A DNA stretch of 42,876 nt from Gammaproteobacteria bacterium (GCA_903970185.1 CAJCIC010000001.1:1-42876), one strand, 5' to 3'; shown: positions 9,489-18,758, counted from the stretch's first letter. Translations and numbers: made by a program. The notes: generated by a model not told the origin, from the letters alone.

Positions 9489-10477
9489 GGGTTGGCTCCA
9501 GGCCCGGGATTGATGCAGCGAAAGGTACGGCCCGAGGCTTCGCGCGTTTCTTCGAGAGGCTGCTGGCAACGCGCGACCGCATGGGCGCAACGGGGATGAA
9601 AGGGGCAGCCCGAAGGCAGCCGCGCAAGGCTTGGGGGTGCCCCGGCAATTGGCTGTAGCCGCGCGCCACGACTTCGCGATGCACCGAGGAACTTCGCCGG
9701 CGTCGAGGCAATCAGGCCTTCGGTGTAGCGATGCCTTGGCGCTTCTAGGACTTCAAGCGTGGTTCCGGTCTCGACGATCTGGCCCGCATACATCACGGCG
9801 ACCCGGTCGGCGAGCCCGGCCACGAGCGACAGGTCATGCGTAATCCAGATCAGCGCCGTCCCGGTTTCGCTGCAAAGCCTTTGCATCTCGGCCAGGATCT
9901 GCCCCTGGATCGATACATCGAGTGCGGTCGTGGGCTCGTCGCAGACGATGAGCTCGGGCTGGTTCAATAGCGCAATGGCAATCGCGACGCGCTGGCGCAT
10001 TCCTCCGGAGAACTCGTGCGGATAGGCGTCTAGGCGTTTTTTTGCATCGGCGATGCCGACCGTTTGCAAGACTTCGAGCGCCCTCGCTTTCGCCCGGGCG
10101 CGAGACACATGCCGATGCGCAAGCACGGTCTCGACCAACTGCGTCTGGATGGTCAGCACCGGATTGAGCGAGGACATCGGGTCCTGAAAGACCATCGCCA
10201 GACGATCGCCGCAAAGCTTGCGCCTTGCGTGCGACGAAAGCAGCATGAGGTCCTGGCCGTTTAGGACGACGCGTCCGCTCAGGCTCGCCAGGGGCGCATC
10301 GATCTGGCCGATCAGCGAGAGCGCGGTCATCGACTTGCCGCATCCCGATTCGCCCACAAGCCCCAGGATTTCGCCGCGATCGACATGAAAACTGACGTCG
10401 TTGACCGGGCGCATCTCGCCCTCCGCGGTCTTTAGCACCGCCGTGAGCCCTGCGACTTCGAGCACGCGACTTGTCAC
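9485..10477 (-). CDS. Peptide ABC transporter ATPase (DppD/OppD type)
   Basis: About 330 residues. Walker A is VGESGCGKSM, the signature is [15 protein letters not shown], Walker B is [12 protein letters not shown], and the C-terminal extension has the FHPRCAHAVARC cysteine pattern of Dpp/Opp ATPases. The start is taken as GTG at 10477, which overlaps the TGA of the upstream unknown gene (GTGA). The frame extends further upstream without a better start. It is the first of a paired D-F ATPase set, as expected for peptide importers with two different nucleotide-binding subunits. Confidence 0.88.
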   Translation of the reverse strand: MTSRVLEVAGLTAVLKTAEGEMRPVNDVSFHVDRGEILGLVGESGCGKSMTALSLIGQIDAPLASLSGRVVLNGQDLMLLSSHARRKLCGDRLAMVFQDPMSSLNPVLTIQTQLVETVLAHRHVSRARAKARALEVLQTVGIADAKKRLDAYPHEFSGGMRQRVAIAIALLNQPELIVCDEPTTALDVSIQGQILAEMQRLCSETGTALIWITHDLSLVAGLADRVAVMYAGQIVETGTTLEVLEAPRHRYTEGLIASTPAKFLGASRSRGARLQPIAGAPPSLARLPSGCPFHPRCAHAVARCQQPLEETREASGRTFRCINPGPGANP

Positions 10478-11880
10478 GAGGCGAGCACCACGCGTAGTTT
10501 GCTCACCGGCCGCGAGCCTTTTTGCGGCAGGACGATCGACGCCAGGGCAGCGTCCCATTGAAATGCGTTGCCCGAGTAAGGGTCGGCGACGCCTTCGGGT
10601 TTTCGCGCGAGAAAGTCGGAAGCGCCTGCAGCGCCCTGATGCGCTGCGAGGAGCAGCACCTTGGCGCGCATGGCTTCTTGCAGCACTTCGACATCGTGCA
10701 GCTGGCTTGCAATGCCGGTGATATCCGGCAAGCCGGCCGCAAGCACGCGGCCAAGCGGGTTGTAGAGCGACAAAACGCCGATGTGGCCAATGTCCTCGGC
10801 CTGGTCGCGAAACTGCTTCATGACGGCGTCGCCCTCGCGCGCAAAGGCCCTTGCGTCTGCTGTCGCCAGCGGTTTTTCAAGGTCGGCCAGCGTCGCTTGC
10901 AGGTTGAACGTCGCCTGCGGCCGAAACAGCAGGGGCGCGGCCATGAGCGCAATGCGTTGAGCAAGGGGATCGGAGGGCGTTGGCCTTGCATGCACCAGGG
11001 CCTGGTCAAGGTGCCAGGCGATTTGCATCTCGAAGGCAAGCGGCGATGACAGGTCGCGTTCGGCCGGCGTCATCGGTGCGTTGACGCGGGCAAGCGAATT
11101 GGCGAGCGCGGCTGCAGCAGGCGTCTGGTTGATCAGTTCCGAGTAGACCAGCAGCGCGCGGCGCAGCATGCCGGTCGAGGTCGCCTTGCAGGCCAGCGTC
11201 TGGCAGCCGGCAAGCAGCTTTCGAGCAACCCGCGTCATGCGCTCAAGCCGTGGCAAACCGACGTCGAGCTTGCCATCGCCGACATCGACGGCAGCAAGTG
11301 CGAGCGAGAGACTTTGCGCTGCGACGAGCGTTGCGAACTGGGCGCTTGGCGCATTCGGCTCGGACGGCGGCAAGGCTTCGGCAACGGTTGCCTCGGCGTC
11401 GAGTGCATCGATGCGTTGCAGTAGCGCAGCGCGCTTTTGCGCCAGTTCACGCACAAGGTGCGAATGGCCAAGGGCACTGGCAACGCAGGCCGATGCCGGA
11501 TCGACGCAGCCAAGCTCGATCGGAAGCACCAGCGCCTCCTGCGTGTACGGCCGCGCGCTGCCCCAATCGCCCGTGGTTGCAGCAACCGGCTCGCGTGCGC
11601 GGTACGCCTCGATCACGGCGCGACCGGCCTGCGCCGGATCCACACCCGCAGGCGCATCGAGCGCCCAAAGACTCATGGCGCCATCGCCTTGGGGCTTGGC
11701 CGAGAGTGGACGGAGCCAGGCACGCGCCGCATCAGTCAGGTCGCGATCGGGCAGATTGATCGCCAGCACGCCAAGAACGGCAAATACGACAAGCACAAAG
11801 GCGCCCGCGCACACCTGCAACAAGCGCCGCAAGACGCGTCTTTGCCGCCTTGCCTCATCAGGTGCCGGCGCGGCCTTCAC
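10474..11880 (-). CDS. Unknown membrane-anchored protein inside peptide ABC operon
   Basis: A 468-residue protein I do not recognise. After a basic stretch (ARRQRRVLRRLLQ) there is one strong membrane segment at about residues 22-43, so the rest probably faces the periplasm. The body is alanine- and leucine-rich and looks mostly helical. Two cysteine pairs are visible (GCVDPASAC and GCQTLAC), which could form disulfides. The C-terminus VVLPQKGSRPVSKLRVVLAS is beta-like and may resemble a pilin or secretin-associated tail, but that is only an impression. It overlaps the permease gene upstream and the ATPase gene downstream by 4 bases each (GTGA), so it is made in step with the transporter. It could be an accessory or substrate-capture factor. 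Confidence 0.7.
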   Translation of the reverse strand: MKAAPAPDEARRQRRVLRRLLQVCAGAFVLVVFAVLGVLAINLPDRDLTDAARAWLRPLSAKPQGDGAMSLWALDAPAGVDPAQAGRAVIEAYRAREPVAATTGDWGSARPYTQEALVLPIELGCVDPASACVASALGHSHLVRELAQKRAALLQRIDALDAEATVAEALPPSEPNAPSAQFATLVAAQSLSLALAAVDVGDGKLDVGLPRLERMTRVARKLLAGCQTLACKATSTGMLRRALLVYSELINQTPAAAALANSLARVNAPMTPAERDLSSPLAFEMQIAWHLDQALVHARPTPSDPLAQRIALMAAPLLFRPQATFNLQATLADLEKPLATADARAFAREGDAVMKQFRDQAEDIGHIGVLSLYNPLGRVLAAGLPDITGIASQLHDVEVLQEAMRAKVLLLAAHQGAAGASDFLARKPEGVADPYSGNAFQWDAALASIVLPQKGSRPVSKLRVVLAS

Positions 11881-12776
11881 CGGGCGTTAATCCGGGGGTT
11901 AAGGACATCACGCAGGCGGTCTGCAAGCAGGTTGATCGATACGATCACAAGCAAAAGCAAGAGGCCCGGGAAACAGCTGATCCAGTAGGTTCCGGACATC
12001 AGATACTGAAAGCCATTGGCAATCAGAAGGCCAAGCGAAGGCTCGCTTGGCGGCACGCCAAGGCCGAGAAACGAAAGCGTCGCCTCGAGCGTGATCGCAC
12101 CTGCGACCTGCAAGGCGGCAACCACGACGAGCGGCGCTGCGCAGTTGGGCAAGAGATGCAAGAAGGCGATTCTCGCAGGCGACAGGCCAAGACCTCGCGC
12201 CGCCTCGATATAGTCCTTGTCGCGCTCGATCAGCACGCTCGCGCGTACCGTGCGCGCATAGGTCGCCCACTGGACGGCGATCAGTGCAATGACAATGCTC
12301 GCAACGCCGGGCCTTAGGAAAGCGAGCAGGATGAGGGCAAGCAGAATCGAAGGAAAGGATAACTGGATATCCGCAATGCGCATGATCACGGCATCGGCCA
12401 CGCCGCGCGAGTAACCTGCACAAAGGCCCAGCGTGGTGCCGGCCACGGCGGCAAAGAGGGTCGAGACGACGCCAACGCCAATGCTGATGCGAAGGCCATA
12501 GAGCATCGCCGAGAGCATGTCCCGTCCCTGACCGTCGGTGCCAAGCCAGTAGGTCATGGTGCCCGACTGCGCGACGCTGCCAGGCGGCAGTCGCGAATCG
12601 AGAATATCAAGGGCTGCCGGATCATACGGATTCTGTGGCGCGATGAGCGGCGCAAAAAGCGCAAGCAGAACCAGCGTGGCAATGACCACGGCGCCAAGGC
12701 GTGCACCGATGCCGCTGCCGCGCCCAAACAGGGTGCGCGAGAAGAGCACAGCCTCGGATGCCTGGGCATCAGCCAT
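11877..12776 (-). CDS. Peptide ABC transporter permease (DppC/OppC type)
   Basis: A 299-residue inner-membrane permease. The N-terminal OppC leader (LAPLIAPQNPYDPAALDILDSRLPP then WLGTDGQGRDMLSAMLYG) is characteristic. The coupling-helix EAA loop is visible as EAARGLGLSPARIAFLHLLPN. Five to six membrane helices follow. The ATG lies 8 bases inside the end of the permease B gene, and its TGA overlaps the GTG of the unknown gene. It forms a heterodimeric channel with the B permease. Confidence 0.9.
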   Translation of the reverse strand: MADAQASEAVLFSRTLFGRGSGIGARLGAVVIATLVLLALFAPLIAPQNPYDPAALDILDSRLPPGSVAQSGTMTYWLGTDGQGRDMLSAMLYGLRISIGVGVVSTLFAAVAGTTLGLCAGYSRGVADAVIMRIADIQLSFPSILLALILLAFLRPGVASIVIALIAVQWATYARTVRASVLIERDKDYIEAARGLGLSPARIAFLHLLPNCAAPLVVVAALQVAGAITLEATLSFLGLGVPPSEPSLGLLIANGFQYLMSGTYWISCFPGLLLLLVIVSINLLADRLRDVLNPRINAR

Positions 12777-13731
12777 GGCGAACGCGCGGATCGATCAGCG
12801 CATAGAGCACGTCAACCACGAAATTGATGGCCGTGAACAAAGTGACGACGACAAGCAGGTAGGCCACGATCACCGGACGATCAAGCACATTGATCGAATC
12901 GATCAGCAGTTTGCCCATGCCTGGCCAGGCGAAAATGGTCTCGGTGACGACCGAAAAGGCGATGATCGAGCCAAACTCGAGGCCGATCACCGTGACGATC
13001 GGAATCAGGCTGTTCTTGAGCACGTGCACCAGGACCACGCGCGCCTCGGGCAAGCCCTTGGCGCGCGCAAAGCGGATGTATTCCTGGCCAACGACATCGC
13101 GCGCCTGCGCCCGGGTCAGGCGAATCAGAAGCGCGAGGTTGAAAAGCGACAGGTTCAGCGCTGGCAGGAAAAGGTGGCGAAGGCCATCTGCGGTGAGAAA
13201 CGAAAAGGGCACGCCGAAGACCATTTCGGTATCGCCGCGACCACTTGTGGGCAGCCAGCCAAGCTTGACTGAAAACAGCATGATGAGCATCAGGCCGACC
13301 CAGAAAGTGGGAACAGAAAAACCCAGCATCGAGGCGCTCATGACGCTGCGGTCGAAGACGGAGTCGGGCCTGACCCCGGCCCAAAGCCCGAGCGGGATGC
13401 CAAGCACAAGGGCGATCAGCATGGCCGTGCTGGCGAGCTCAAGGGTCGCCGGCATGCGCTCCCCCACCAGCCTTAGCGCCGGCGCGCTATAGGCATACGA
13501 GCGGCCAAAATCGCCGTGCACGGCGGCTTTGACAAAACGCAGGTATTGCACCGCCAGCGGCTGATCAAGCCCCAGCTTGGCCCTCGTCGCCTCGATGTCG
13601 GCCTCTGTCGCATCCGGGCTGATCATGACCAGCACCGGATCGCCGATGACGAAGACGCCGGCAAAGACGATCACCGACATGGCGCAAAGCACGACGAGGC
13701 TTTGCATCAGCCGCTTGAGCAGGAACGCCAC
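12769..13731 (-). CDS. Peptide ABC transporter permease (DppB/OppB type)
   Basis: A 320-residue permease and the first gene of the operon. The start MAFLLKRLMQSLVVL is typical of DppB. LGLDQPLAVQYLRFVKAAVHGDFGRS, ERMPATLELA and the EAA loop ARAKGLPEARVVLVHVLKNSLIP are family hallmarks, and the end VDVLYALIDPRVRHG is standard. The start codon is GTG with GAGG about 9 bases upstream. It diverges from the M20D gene at 13955, so the 220 bases between them should hold promoters for both. No substrate-binding protein gene is attached to this operon in the window. Confidence 0.9.
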   Translation of the reverse strand: MAFLLKRLMQSLVVLCAMSVIVFAGVFVIGDPVLVMISPDATEADIEATRAKLGLDQPLAVQYLRFVKAAVHGDFGRSYAYSAPALRLVGERMPATLELASTAMLIALVLGIPLGLWAGVRPDSVFDRSVMSASMLGFSVPTFWVGLMLIMLFSVKLGWLPTSGRGDTEMVFGVPFSFLTADGLRHLFLPALNLSLFNLALLIRLTRAQARDVVGQEYIRFARAKGLPEARVVLVHVLKNSLIPIVTVIGLEFGSIIAFSVVTETIFAWPGMGKLLIDSINVLDRPVIVAYLLVVVTLFTAINFVVDVLYALIDPRVRHG

Positions 13732-13954
13732 CGCTAGCCGCCTCTAATCACGGCAAGGGTGAACGCGCGCCGGGCCGGCCTTTTCATCGCTTTTCGAACC
13801 CTGCTTTTTCCTCTGGGCGGCATATCGCGTCTTGTGAATCTGCGCTCCTGCCGGGCAGGGGCGCCGTCAGCGGTGCATAATAGCTCGCTTCTTGCTTTAC
13901 TCAATTCCCCGTTCGCCTCATCGACAGCCGGCGCCAATTTCTGCCCAAAATTCC

Positions 13955-15145
13955 ATGAACCTCATCGATCGGATCACCCAGTTTCACGCCGACATGCGCG
14001 CGATCCGTCGCGACATCCATGCCCACCCCGAACTTTGCTACCAGGAGGCAAGGACCGCCGACGTTGTCGCGCAAAAGCTTACCGAATGGGGCATCCCGAT
14101 CACCCGCGGACTGGGCAAGACGGGTGTGGTTGGCACCATCAAGGCGGGCTCGTCAGGAAAAACGGTTGGCCTGCGCGCCGACATGGATGCCCTGCCGCTG
14201 CAGGAACACAATACCTTTGCGCACCGCTCAACCCATGACGGCAAGATGCACGCGTGCGGCCATGACGGCCACACCACCATGCTGCTTGCCGCAGCCAAGT
14301 ATCTGAGCGAGACGCGCAACTTCGATGGCACTGTCCACGTCATCTTCCAGCCCGCCGAAGAGGGCGGCGCAGGCGCGAAAGCCATGATGGCCGACGGCCT
14401 TTTCGAGAAATTCCCCTGCGACGCGGTATTTGGCATGCACAACTGGCCCGGCAGCAAGGTCGGCACTTTCGGTGTCACCGCTGGCCCGATGATGGCCTCG
14501 TCCAACGAATTCGAGATCACCATCACCGGCAAGGGCGCACACGCCGCCATGCCGCACAACGGCATCGACCCGGTGATGGTCGCCGTCGCCATTGCGCAGA
14601 ACCTGCAAACGCTGGTCACGCGCAACAAGCGTCCGATCGACACGGCGGTGCTGTCGATCACGCAAATCCACGCTGGCGACGCCTACAACATCATCCCCAA
14701 CGAAGCGGTCTTGCGCGGCACGGTCAGGACCTTTTCAGGCGAGGTGCTCGATCTCATCCAAACCGGCATGGAACGGATTGTCGAGCACAGCGCCAAGGCC
14801 CTTGGCGCCTCTGCTCACCTGCGCTTTAAGCGCAACTATCCGCCGACCATCAACCACAAGCGCGAAACCGAATTTGCCATCGCGGTGATGCAAGACGTGG
14901 TTGGCGTCGACAATGTTCGAACGGCAATCGATCCGACCATGGGCTCGGAAGACTTCGCCTTCATGCTCGAAGAAAAACCGGGCTGCTATTTCTTCATCGG
15001 CAACGGCGATGGCGAGCACCGGGAACTCGGCCACGGCATGGGTCCATGCATGCTGCACAACCCAAGCTACGACTTCAACGACGATTTGATCCCGATTGGC
15101 GCGACGGTCTGGGTGCGCATGGCTGAGGCCTATCTCCCCGTCTAG
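13955..15145 (+). CDS. M20D amidohydrolase (hippurate hydrolase-like)
   Basis: A 396-residue M20D metallohydrolase. Clear motifs are RRDIHAHPELCYQE, GLRADMDALPLQE, MHACGHDGHTTMLL (metal-binding Cys and His), PAEEGGAGAKAMM (catalytic and metal-binding Glu pair), and the late metal ligand in GPCMLHNPSYDFND. Family members cleave N-acyl or N-aroyl amino acids such as hippurate or indole-acetyl amino acids. The start at 13955 matches the family N-terminus; a TTG at 13892 would add 21 unrelated residues. No strong Shine-Dalgarno is visible. It is paralogous to the enzyme at 20439-21638 and converges on the second ABC operon, which suggests related substrates. Confidence 0.88.
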   Translation: MNLIDRITQFHADMRAIRRDIHAHPELCYQEARTADVVAQKLTEWGIPITRGLGKTGVVGTIKAGSSGKTVGLRADMDALPLQEHNTFAHRSTHDGKMHACGHDGHTTMLLAAAKYLSETRNFDGTVHVIFQPAEEGGAGAKAMMADGLFEKFPCDAVFGMHNWPGSKVGTFGVTAGPMMASSNEFEITITGKGAHAAMPHNGIDPVMVAVAIAQNLQTLVTRNKRPIDTAVLSITQIHAGDAYNIIPNEAVLRGTVRTFSGEVLDLIQTGMERIVEHSAKALGASAHLRFKRNYPPTINHKRETEFAIAVMQDVVGVDNVRTAIDPTMGSEDFAFMLEEKPGCYFFIGNGDGEHRELGHGMGPCMLHNPSYDFNDDLIPIGATVWVRMAEAYLPV

Positions 15146-15207
15146 GGCGCGAGCAGATTCACACCTTCTAGAGCAGAACCTCGCGTTCCTCGGCGCGCCT
15201 GGCTGCG

Positions 15208-15226
15208 TGCTGCAAGGCTTGCAGCA
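15208..15226. repeat. 19-bp perfect palindrome between convergent genes
   Basis: Arms TGCTGCAAG and CTTGCAGCA flank a single central G. It lies in the 130-base gap between the stop of the M20D gene (15145) and the stop of the ABC ATPase (15276). It has no T-run, so it is not a textbook intrinsic terminator. It might act as a processing or protective hairpin at the 3' end of either transcript, or be a protein-binding site. Confidence 0.45.
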
Positions 15227-15275
15227 TGTCGTTTGCAACTGCATCCGAGGTCCGGGGCTTTTGCCCGCTCCACGG

Positions 15276-16328
15276 TCACAAAACCACCGACGCGGTCGCG
15301 AATTCCGGAATGCGTTTTTCCTCGATGCCGTGGCAGGCCACGCTCGAGCCGCCCGCGGCTTCGAAGAGTTCGGGAACCTCGCGCTTGCAGCGCTCGTTGG
15401 CAAACGGGCAGCGCGGGTGAAAGCTGCAGCCCGAAGGCGGCGCGAGCGGGTTGGGCACCTCGCCTGCGATCGGCACGCGCGGGGGTCCACGATGGTCAAG
15501 GTCGGGAATGACCTCGATTAACATGCGCGTATACGGATGCAGGGGCGCGGTGAAAAGATTGGCCTTTGGCGCCATCTCGACGATCTTACCGAGATACATC
15601 ACGCCAACGCGATCGGCAACGTGCCTGATCACCGCCAGATTGTGCGAGATGAAAAGGAAGGTCAGGCCAAGGCGTCCTTGCAGGTCTTTCATCAGGTTCA
15701 AGACCTGTGCCTGCACCGAGACGTCAAGCGCCGAGGTCGGCTCATCGCACACGAGGAAATTGGGCTCGGTCGCAAGCGCTCTGGCAATCGAGATGCGCTG
15801 GCGCTGTCCGCCTGAGAACTGGTGCGGATATTTGGAGGCATCGAGCCTTGAAAGGCCGACCTGTTCGAGCAGTTCGGCAACCCGTTTGGCAAGCAGTTGC
15901 GGGGTCTTTGCCACAGGCAGCTTGTGCACCAGAAGCGGCTCGGCAATGATGCGCCCAACGCGCCAGCGCGGATTCAGGCTCGCATACGGATCCTGAAAAA
16001 TCATCTGCACGCGCCTGCGCAATTCGCGCCCTTCGGGCCGCGCCAGGCTCGTCACCGGCTGGCCTTCGATGGTGATCGAGCCAGCGCTTAGGCCATAGAG
16101 CCCGACGAGAAGGCGCGCGACGGTCGATTTGCCGCAACCCGATTCGCCAACCAGGCCCAGCGTCTCTCCTCTATGAAGATCGAAGCTGACGCCGTTGACC
16201 GCGTGCAGCATGACGCGCGGCTTGCGTTCAAGCAGGCGATTCAGAAATGGCGCTGAAACGTCGAAGACGCGCGCCGCATCGCGCACGCGCACGAGCGGCT
16301 CGCCCGAGGCAAAAGGCCTCGCGCTCAA
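15276..16328 (-). CDS. Peptide ABC transporter ATPase (DppF/OppF type), second operon
   Basis: About 350 residues. Walker A is VGESGCGKSTVARLL, the signature is FSGGQRQRISIARAL, Walker B is FLVCDEPTSALD, and the oligopeptide C-terminal extension ends in FHPRCPFANERC. The start is taken as TTG at 16328, overlapping the TGA of the D-type ATPase gene (TTGA), in keeping with the other 4-base junctions here; the frame is open to 16436 but has no better start. It is the last gene of the second operon. The insert FLNRLLERKPRVMLHAVNGV before Walker A is normal for F-type ATPases. Confidence 0.86.
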   Translation of the reverse strand: MSARPFASGEPLVRVRDAARVFDVSAPFLNRLLERKPRVMLHAVNGVSFDLHRGETLGLVGESGCGKSTVARLLVGLYGLSAGSITIEGQPVTSLARPEGRELRRRVQMIFQDPYASLNPRWRVGRIIAEPLLVHKLPVAKTPQLLAKRVAELLEQVGLSRLDASKYPHQFSGGQRQRISIARALATEPNFLVCDEPTSALDVSVQAQVLNLMKDLQGRLGLTFLFISHNLAVIRHVADRVGVMYLGKIVEMAPKANLFTAPLHPYTRMLIEVIPDLDHRGPPRVPIAGEVPNPLAPPSGCSFHPRCPFANERCKREVPELFEAAGGSSVACHGIEEKRIPEFATASVVL

Positions 16329-17329
16329 TCGGACACCGCTGCCAGGGGGGCGCTGGCACGCGTGCCCTCTTCGATCAGCCAGCACGCCGCACGCGTTTGC
16401 GGCGCTGTCATCAGGTCCGGACGCTCCTTGCTGCACCGGGCAAATGCGCTTGCACAGCGCGGATGAAACGCGCAGCCTGGCGGAATCGCGGTCAGCCGCG
16501 GCATGGCCCCATCGATTTGCAAAAGCCGCTTGGCGTCGCTTTTCATGGACGGAATCGAGCCCATCAGGCCGACCGTATAGGGATGGCTCGGCCGATGGAT
16601 GACCGCCTTGACAGGACCAATCTCGACCACCCGGCCGGCGTACATCACGGCGACCCGGTCGGCGCAGTCGGCGATCACGCCCATGTCATGGGTGACGAGC
16701 ATGACGGCCATGCCGCGTTCGCGGCCGAGCTTTTTCAATAGCGCAATGATCTGGGCCTGGATCGACACATCAAGCGCGGTTGTCGGCTCGTCGGCAATGA
16801 TGATTTCAGGATCGGCAGCAAGCGCAAGCGCAATCACCACGCGCTGGCGCATGCCCCCTGAAAACTGGTGCGGATAGTGATCGATGCGTTCGCGCGCCGC
16901 CGGAATGCCGGTGGATTCGAGAAGCGCGATGGCGCGCTCCCGCGCGGCGGCGCGGCTCATGTCAAGGTGCGTCTGGATCGTCTCGATCAGCTGCTTGCCG
17001 ATGCTAACCAGCGGATTGAGCGAGGTCAGGGGGTCCTGGAAGATGGCGCCGATGCGCCGGCCGCGCACGCGCCGCATGGCCTCTTCGCGCAGATTATCGA
17101 TGCGCTCGCCATTGAGCAGGATCTCGCCTTGGGCGATGCGCCCTGGTGGCTCCAGCAGCCCGATGATCGCAGCCCCGGTCAGCGACTTGCCGGCACCTGA
17201 CTCGCCAACGACGCCCAAAACCTCGCCTGGCGCAATCGAAAACGAGACGTCGTCAAGGGCGACGAGCGTTCCGCGCCGGGTGGGAATCTCAACGCGCAGG
17301 TTGCGGACTTCAAGCAGCTCCTGCGTCAC
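16325..17329 (-). CDS. Peptide ABC transporter ATPase (DppD/OppD type), second operon
   Basis: A 334-residue ATPase. Walker A is [15 protein letters not shown], the signature is [15 protein letters not shown], Walker B is [12 protein letters not shown], and the extension has [15 protein letters not shown]. The GTG start at 17329 overlaps the TGA of the small lipoprotein gene (GTGA). It pairs with the F-type ATPase that follows it. Together with the permeases and the binding protein of this operon it completes a five-component importer. Confidence 0.88.
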   Translation of the reverse strand: MTQELLEVRNLRVEIPTRRGTLVALDDVSFSIAPGEVLGVVGESGAGKSLTGAAIIGLLEPPGRIAQGEILLNGERIDNLREEAMRRVRGRRIGAIFQDPLTSLNPLVSIGKQLIETIQTHLDMSRAAARERAIALLESTGIPAARERIDHYPHQFSGGMRQRVVIALALAADPEIIIADEPTTALDVSIQAQIIALLKKLGRERGMAVMLVTHDMGVIADCADRVAVMYAGRVVEIGPVKAVIHRPSHPYTVGLMGSIPSMKSDAKRLLQIDGAMPRLTAIPPGCAFHPRCASAFARCSKERPDLMTAPQTRAACWLIEEGTRASAPLAAVSD

Positions 17330-17775
17330 TGGCTTGCCACGCTGACGATGCGCGATCCCGCGTCGGCATTGGGCTTGCCGTGCAGCCCGGCCTTTTGCAT
17401 TTCCTTCTCCGCATCGCAGCCCCCGACCGGATCGGTCTCTTCGATCACGAGACTCCAGTCAGGCGTGAGCCGGTTGGCGCGATCGCCTGCGACGTAGTAG
17501 TAGGTGCAAGGCAGAATCGCCATCGGATAGGTCTTCTCGACCGGGATATGGTAGCCCGTGGTCGGTGCCGCATCGAAGGTCATGCGATGCTCGCCAGGCG
17601 CGATCGGCTGCGGCCTGAAGGCGACCGATTCGCCATCAATGGCAACCAGCCGCACCGGGATGCGATGAATGTCGGTGCGATCGATGACATCGCGATCGAC
17701 GATGAACGATAGCGGCGCCGTTGAACAGCCGCAAAGACCTGCTGCGAGCATGGATACGATCAGGATCTGCTTCAT
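17326..17775 (-). CDS. Small lipoprotein of unknown function inside peptide ABC operon
   Basis: A 149-residue protein. The ATG at 17775 has GAGGAG upstream and begins a short lipoprotein signal, MKQILIVSMLAAGLCGC, with Cys17 the likely lipid site. The mature part contains a beta-rich region (HRIPVRLVAIDGESVAF, GEHRMTFDA) and a tyrosine-rich CTYYYVAGDRAN segment. That pattern recalls small lipoproteins which carry PEGA-like or DUF-type beta sandwiches, but I do not recognise the family. Position between permease C and ATPase D, with a GTGA overlap to the latter, implies co-expression. Possible roles are substrate capture or envelope tethering. Confidence 0.75.
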   Translation of the reverse strand: MKQILIVSMLAAGLCGCSTAPLSFIVDRDVIDRTDIHRIPVRLVAIDGESVAFRPQPIAPGEHRMTFDAAPTTGYHIPVEKTYPMAILPCTYYYVAGDRANRLTPDWSLVIEETDPVGGCDAEKEMQKAGLHGKPNADAGSRIVSVASQ

Positions 17776-17807
17776 GACGCTCTCCTCATGGCCAGGGGTG
17801 CGACGCC

Positions 17808-18758
17808 TCACTGCAGCTTGGGGTTGAGCGCGTCGCGCAGCCAATCCCCAAGTAAATTCACCGACAGCACCAGCATAACCAGCGCCAGCCCGGGAAACAC
17901 CGTGATCCACCATTCACCTGAATAGAGATACTTGTTGCCATTGTCGATGAGCGTGCCAAGCGAAGGGCGCGTGGGCGGCGCGCCCACGCCCAGAAATGAC
18001 AGCGTCGCCTCGGTGATGATGGCCGTCGCGATCTGCACGGTGGCAAGAATCAGCACCGGCCCGATGACATTGGGCAGCACGTGGCGAAACAGGATCGCAA
18101 GCCGGCCCGAGCCGATGACACGCGCGGCCAGCACGTAGTCACGGCCTTTCTCGACCAAGGTCGAGCCGCGCACGGTACGCGCGTACTGGACCCAGCCCGA
18201 GGCCGTGATGGCCGCCACCAGGACGACGAAGGCGAGAGTTTCGCTCGCATTGCGCGGCATCAGTACGCGCAGCACGCCATTGACCAAAAGCGCGATCAGG
18301 ATCGCCGGAAACGACAGCTGGACATCGGCAAGGCGCATGATGAAGGCATCAACGCGGCCGCCGACATAGCCCGAGGCAAGACCCAAAATGACGCCGATCA
18401 GCATCGACAGGATGACCGCGACGCCGCCGATCAATAGCGAGATGCGCGTGCCGAACATGATCGCCGAGAGCATGTCACGACCCTGCTCGTCGGTGCCAAG
18501 GAGATAACGATGGTCGCCGCCTTCGAGCCAGGCCGGCGGCAGCCTGGCATCGATCAGATCGAGCGTGGCAAGATCAAGCGTATTGTGCGGCGCAAGCCAG
18601 GGCGCGCCGACCGCTGCGATGAGCCACACCAGAAGCACGACGGATGCGACGATGGCCACCGGCGAGCGGCGGAATTGATAGCCGAAATCACTGTCCCAGA
18701 GGCGATACAGCCGTCCTCTGGGCGCCGGTGCTGTTGCGTCATTCATCGCGAGGGCCAT
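17808..18758 (-). CDS. Peptide ABC transporter permease (DppC/OppC type), second operon
   Basis: A 316-residue permease. The OppC hallmarks are GAPWLAPHNTLDLATLDLIDARLPP, LLGTDEQGRDMLSAIMFGTR and the EAA loop AARVIGSGRLAILFRHVLPNVIGP. An ATG at 18746 is an alternative start four codons in; neither has a strong ribosome site. About 54 bases separate it from the binding-protein gene upstream. Confidence 0.9.
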   Translation of the reverse strand: MALAMNDATAPAPRGRLYRLWDSDFGYQFRRSPVAIVASVVLLVWLIAAVGAPWLAPHNTLDLATLDLIDARLPPAWLEGGDHRYLLGTDEQGRDMLSAIMFGTRISLLIGGVAVILSMLIGVILGLASGYVGGRVDAFIMRLADVQLSFPAILIALLVNGVLRVLMPRNASETLAFVVLVAAITASGWVQYARTVRGSTLVEKGRDYVLAARVIGSGRLAILFRHVLPNVIGPVLILATVQIATAIITEATLSFLGVGAPPTRPSLGTLIDNGNKYLYSGEWWITVFPGLALVMLVLSVNLLGDWLRDALNPKLQ

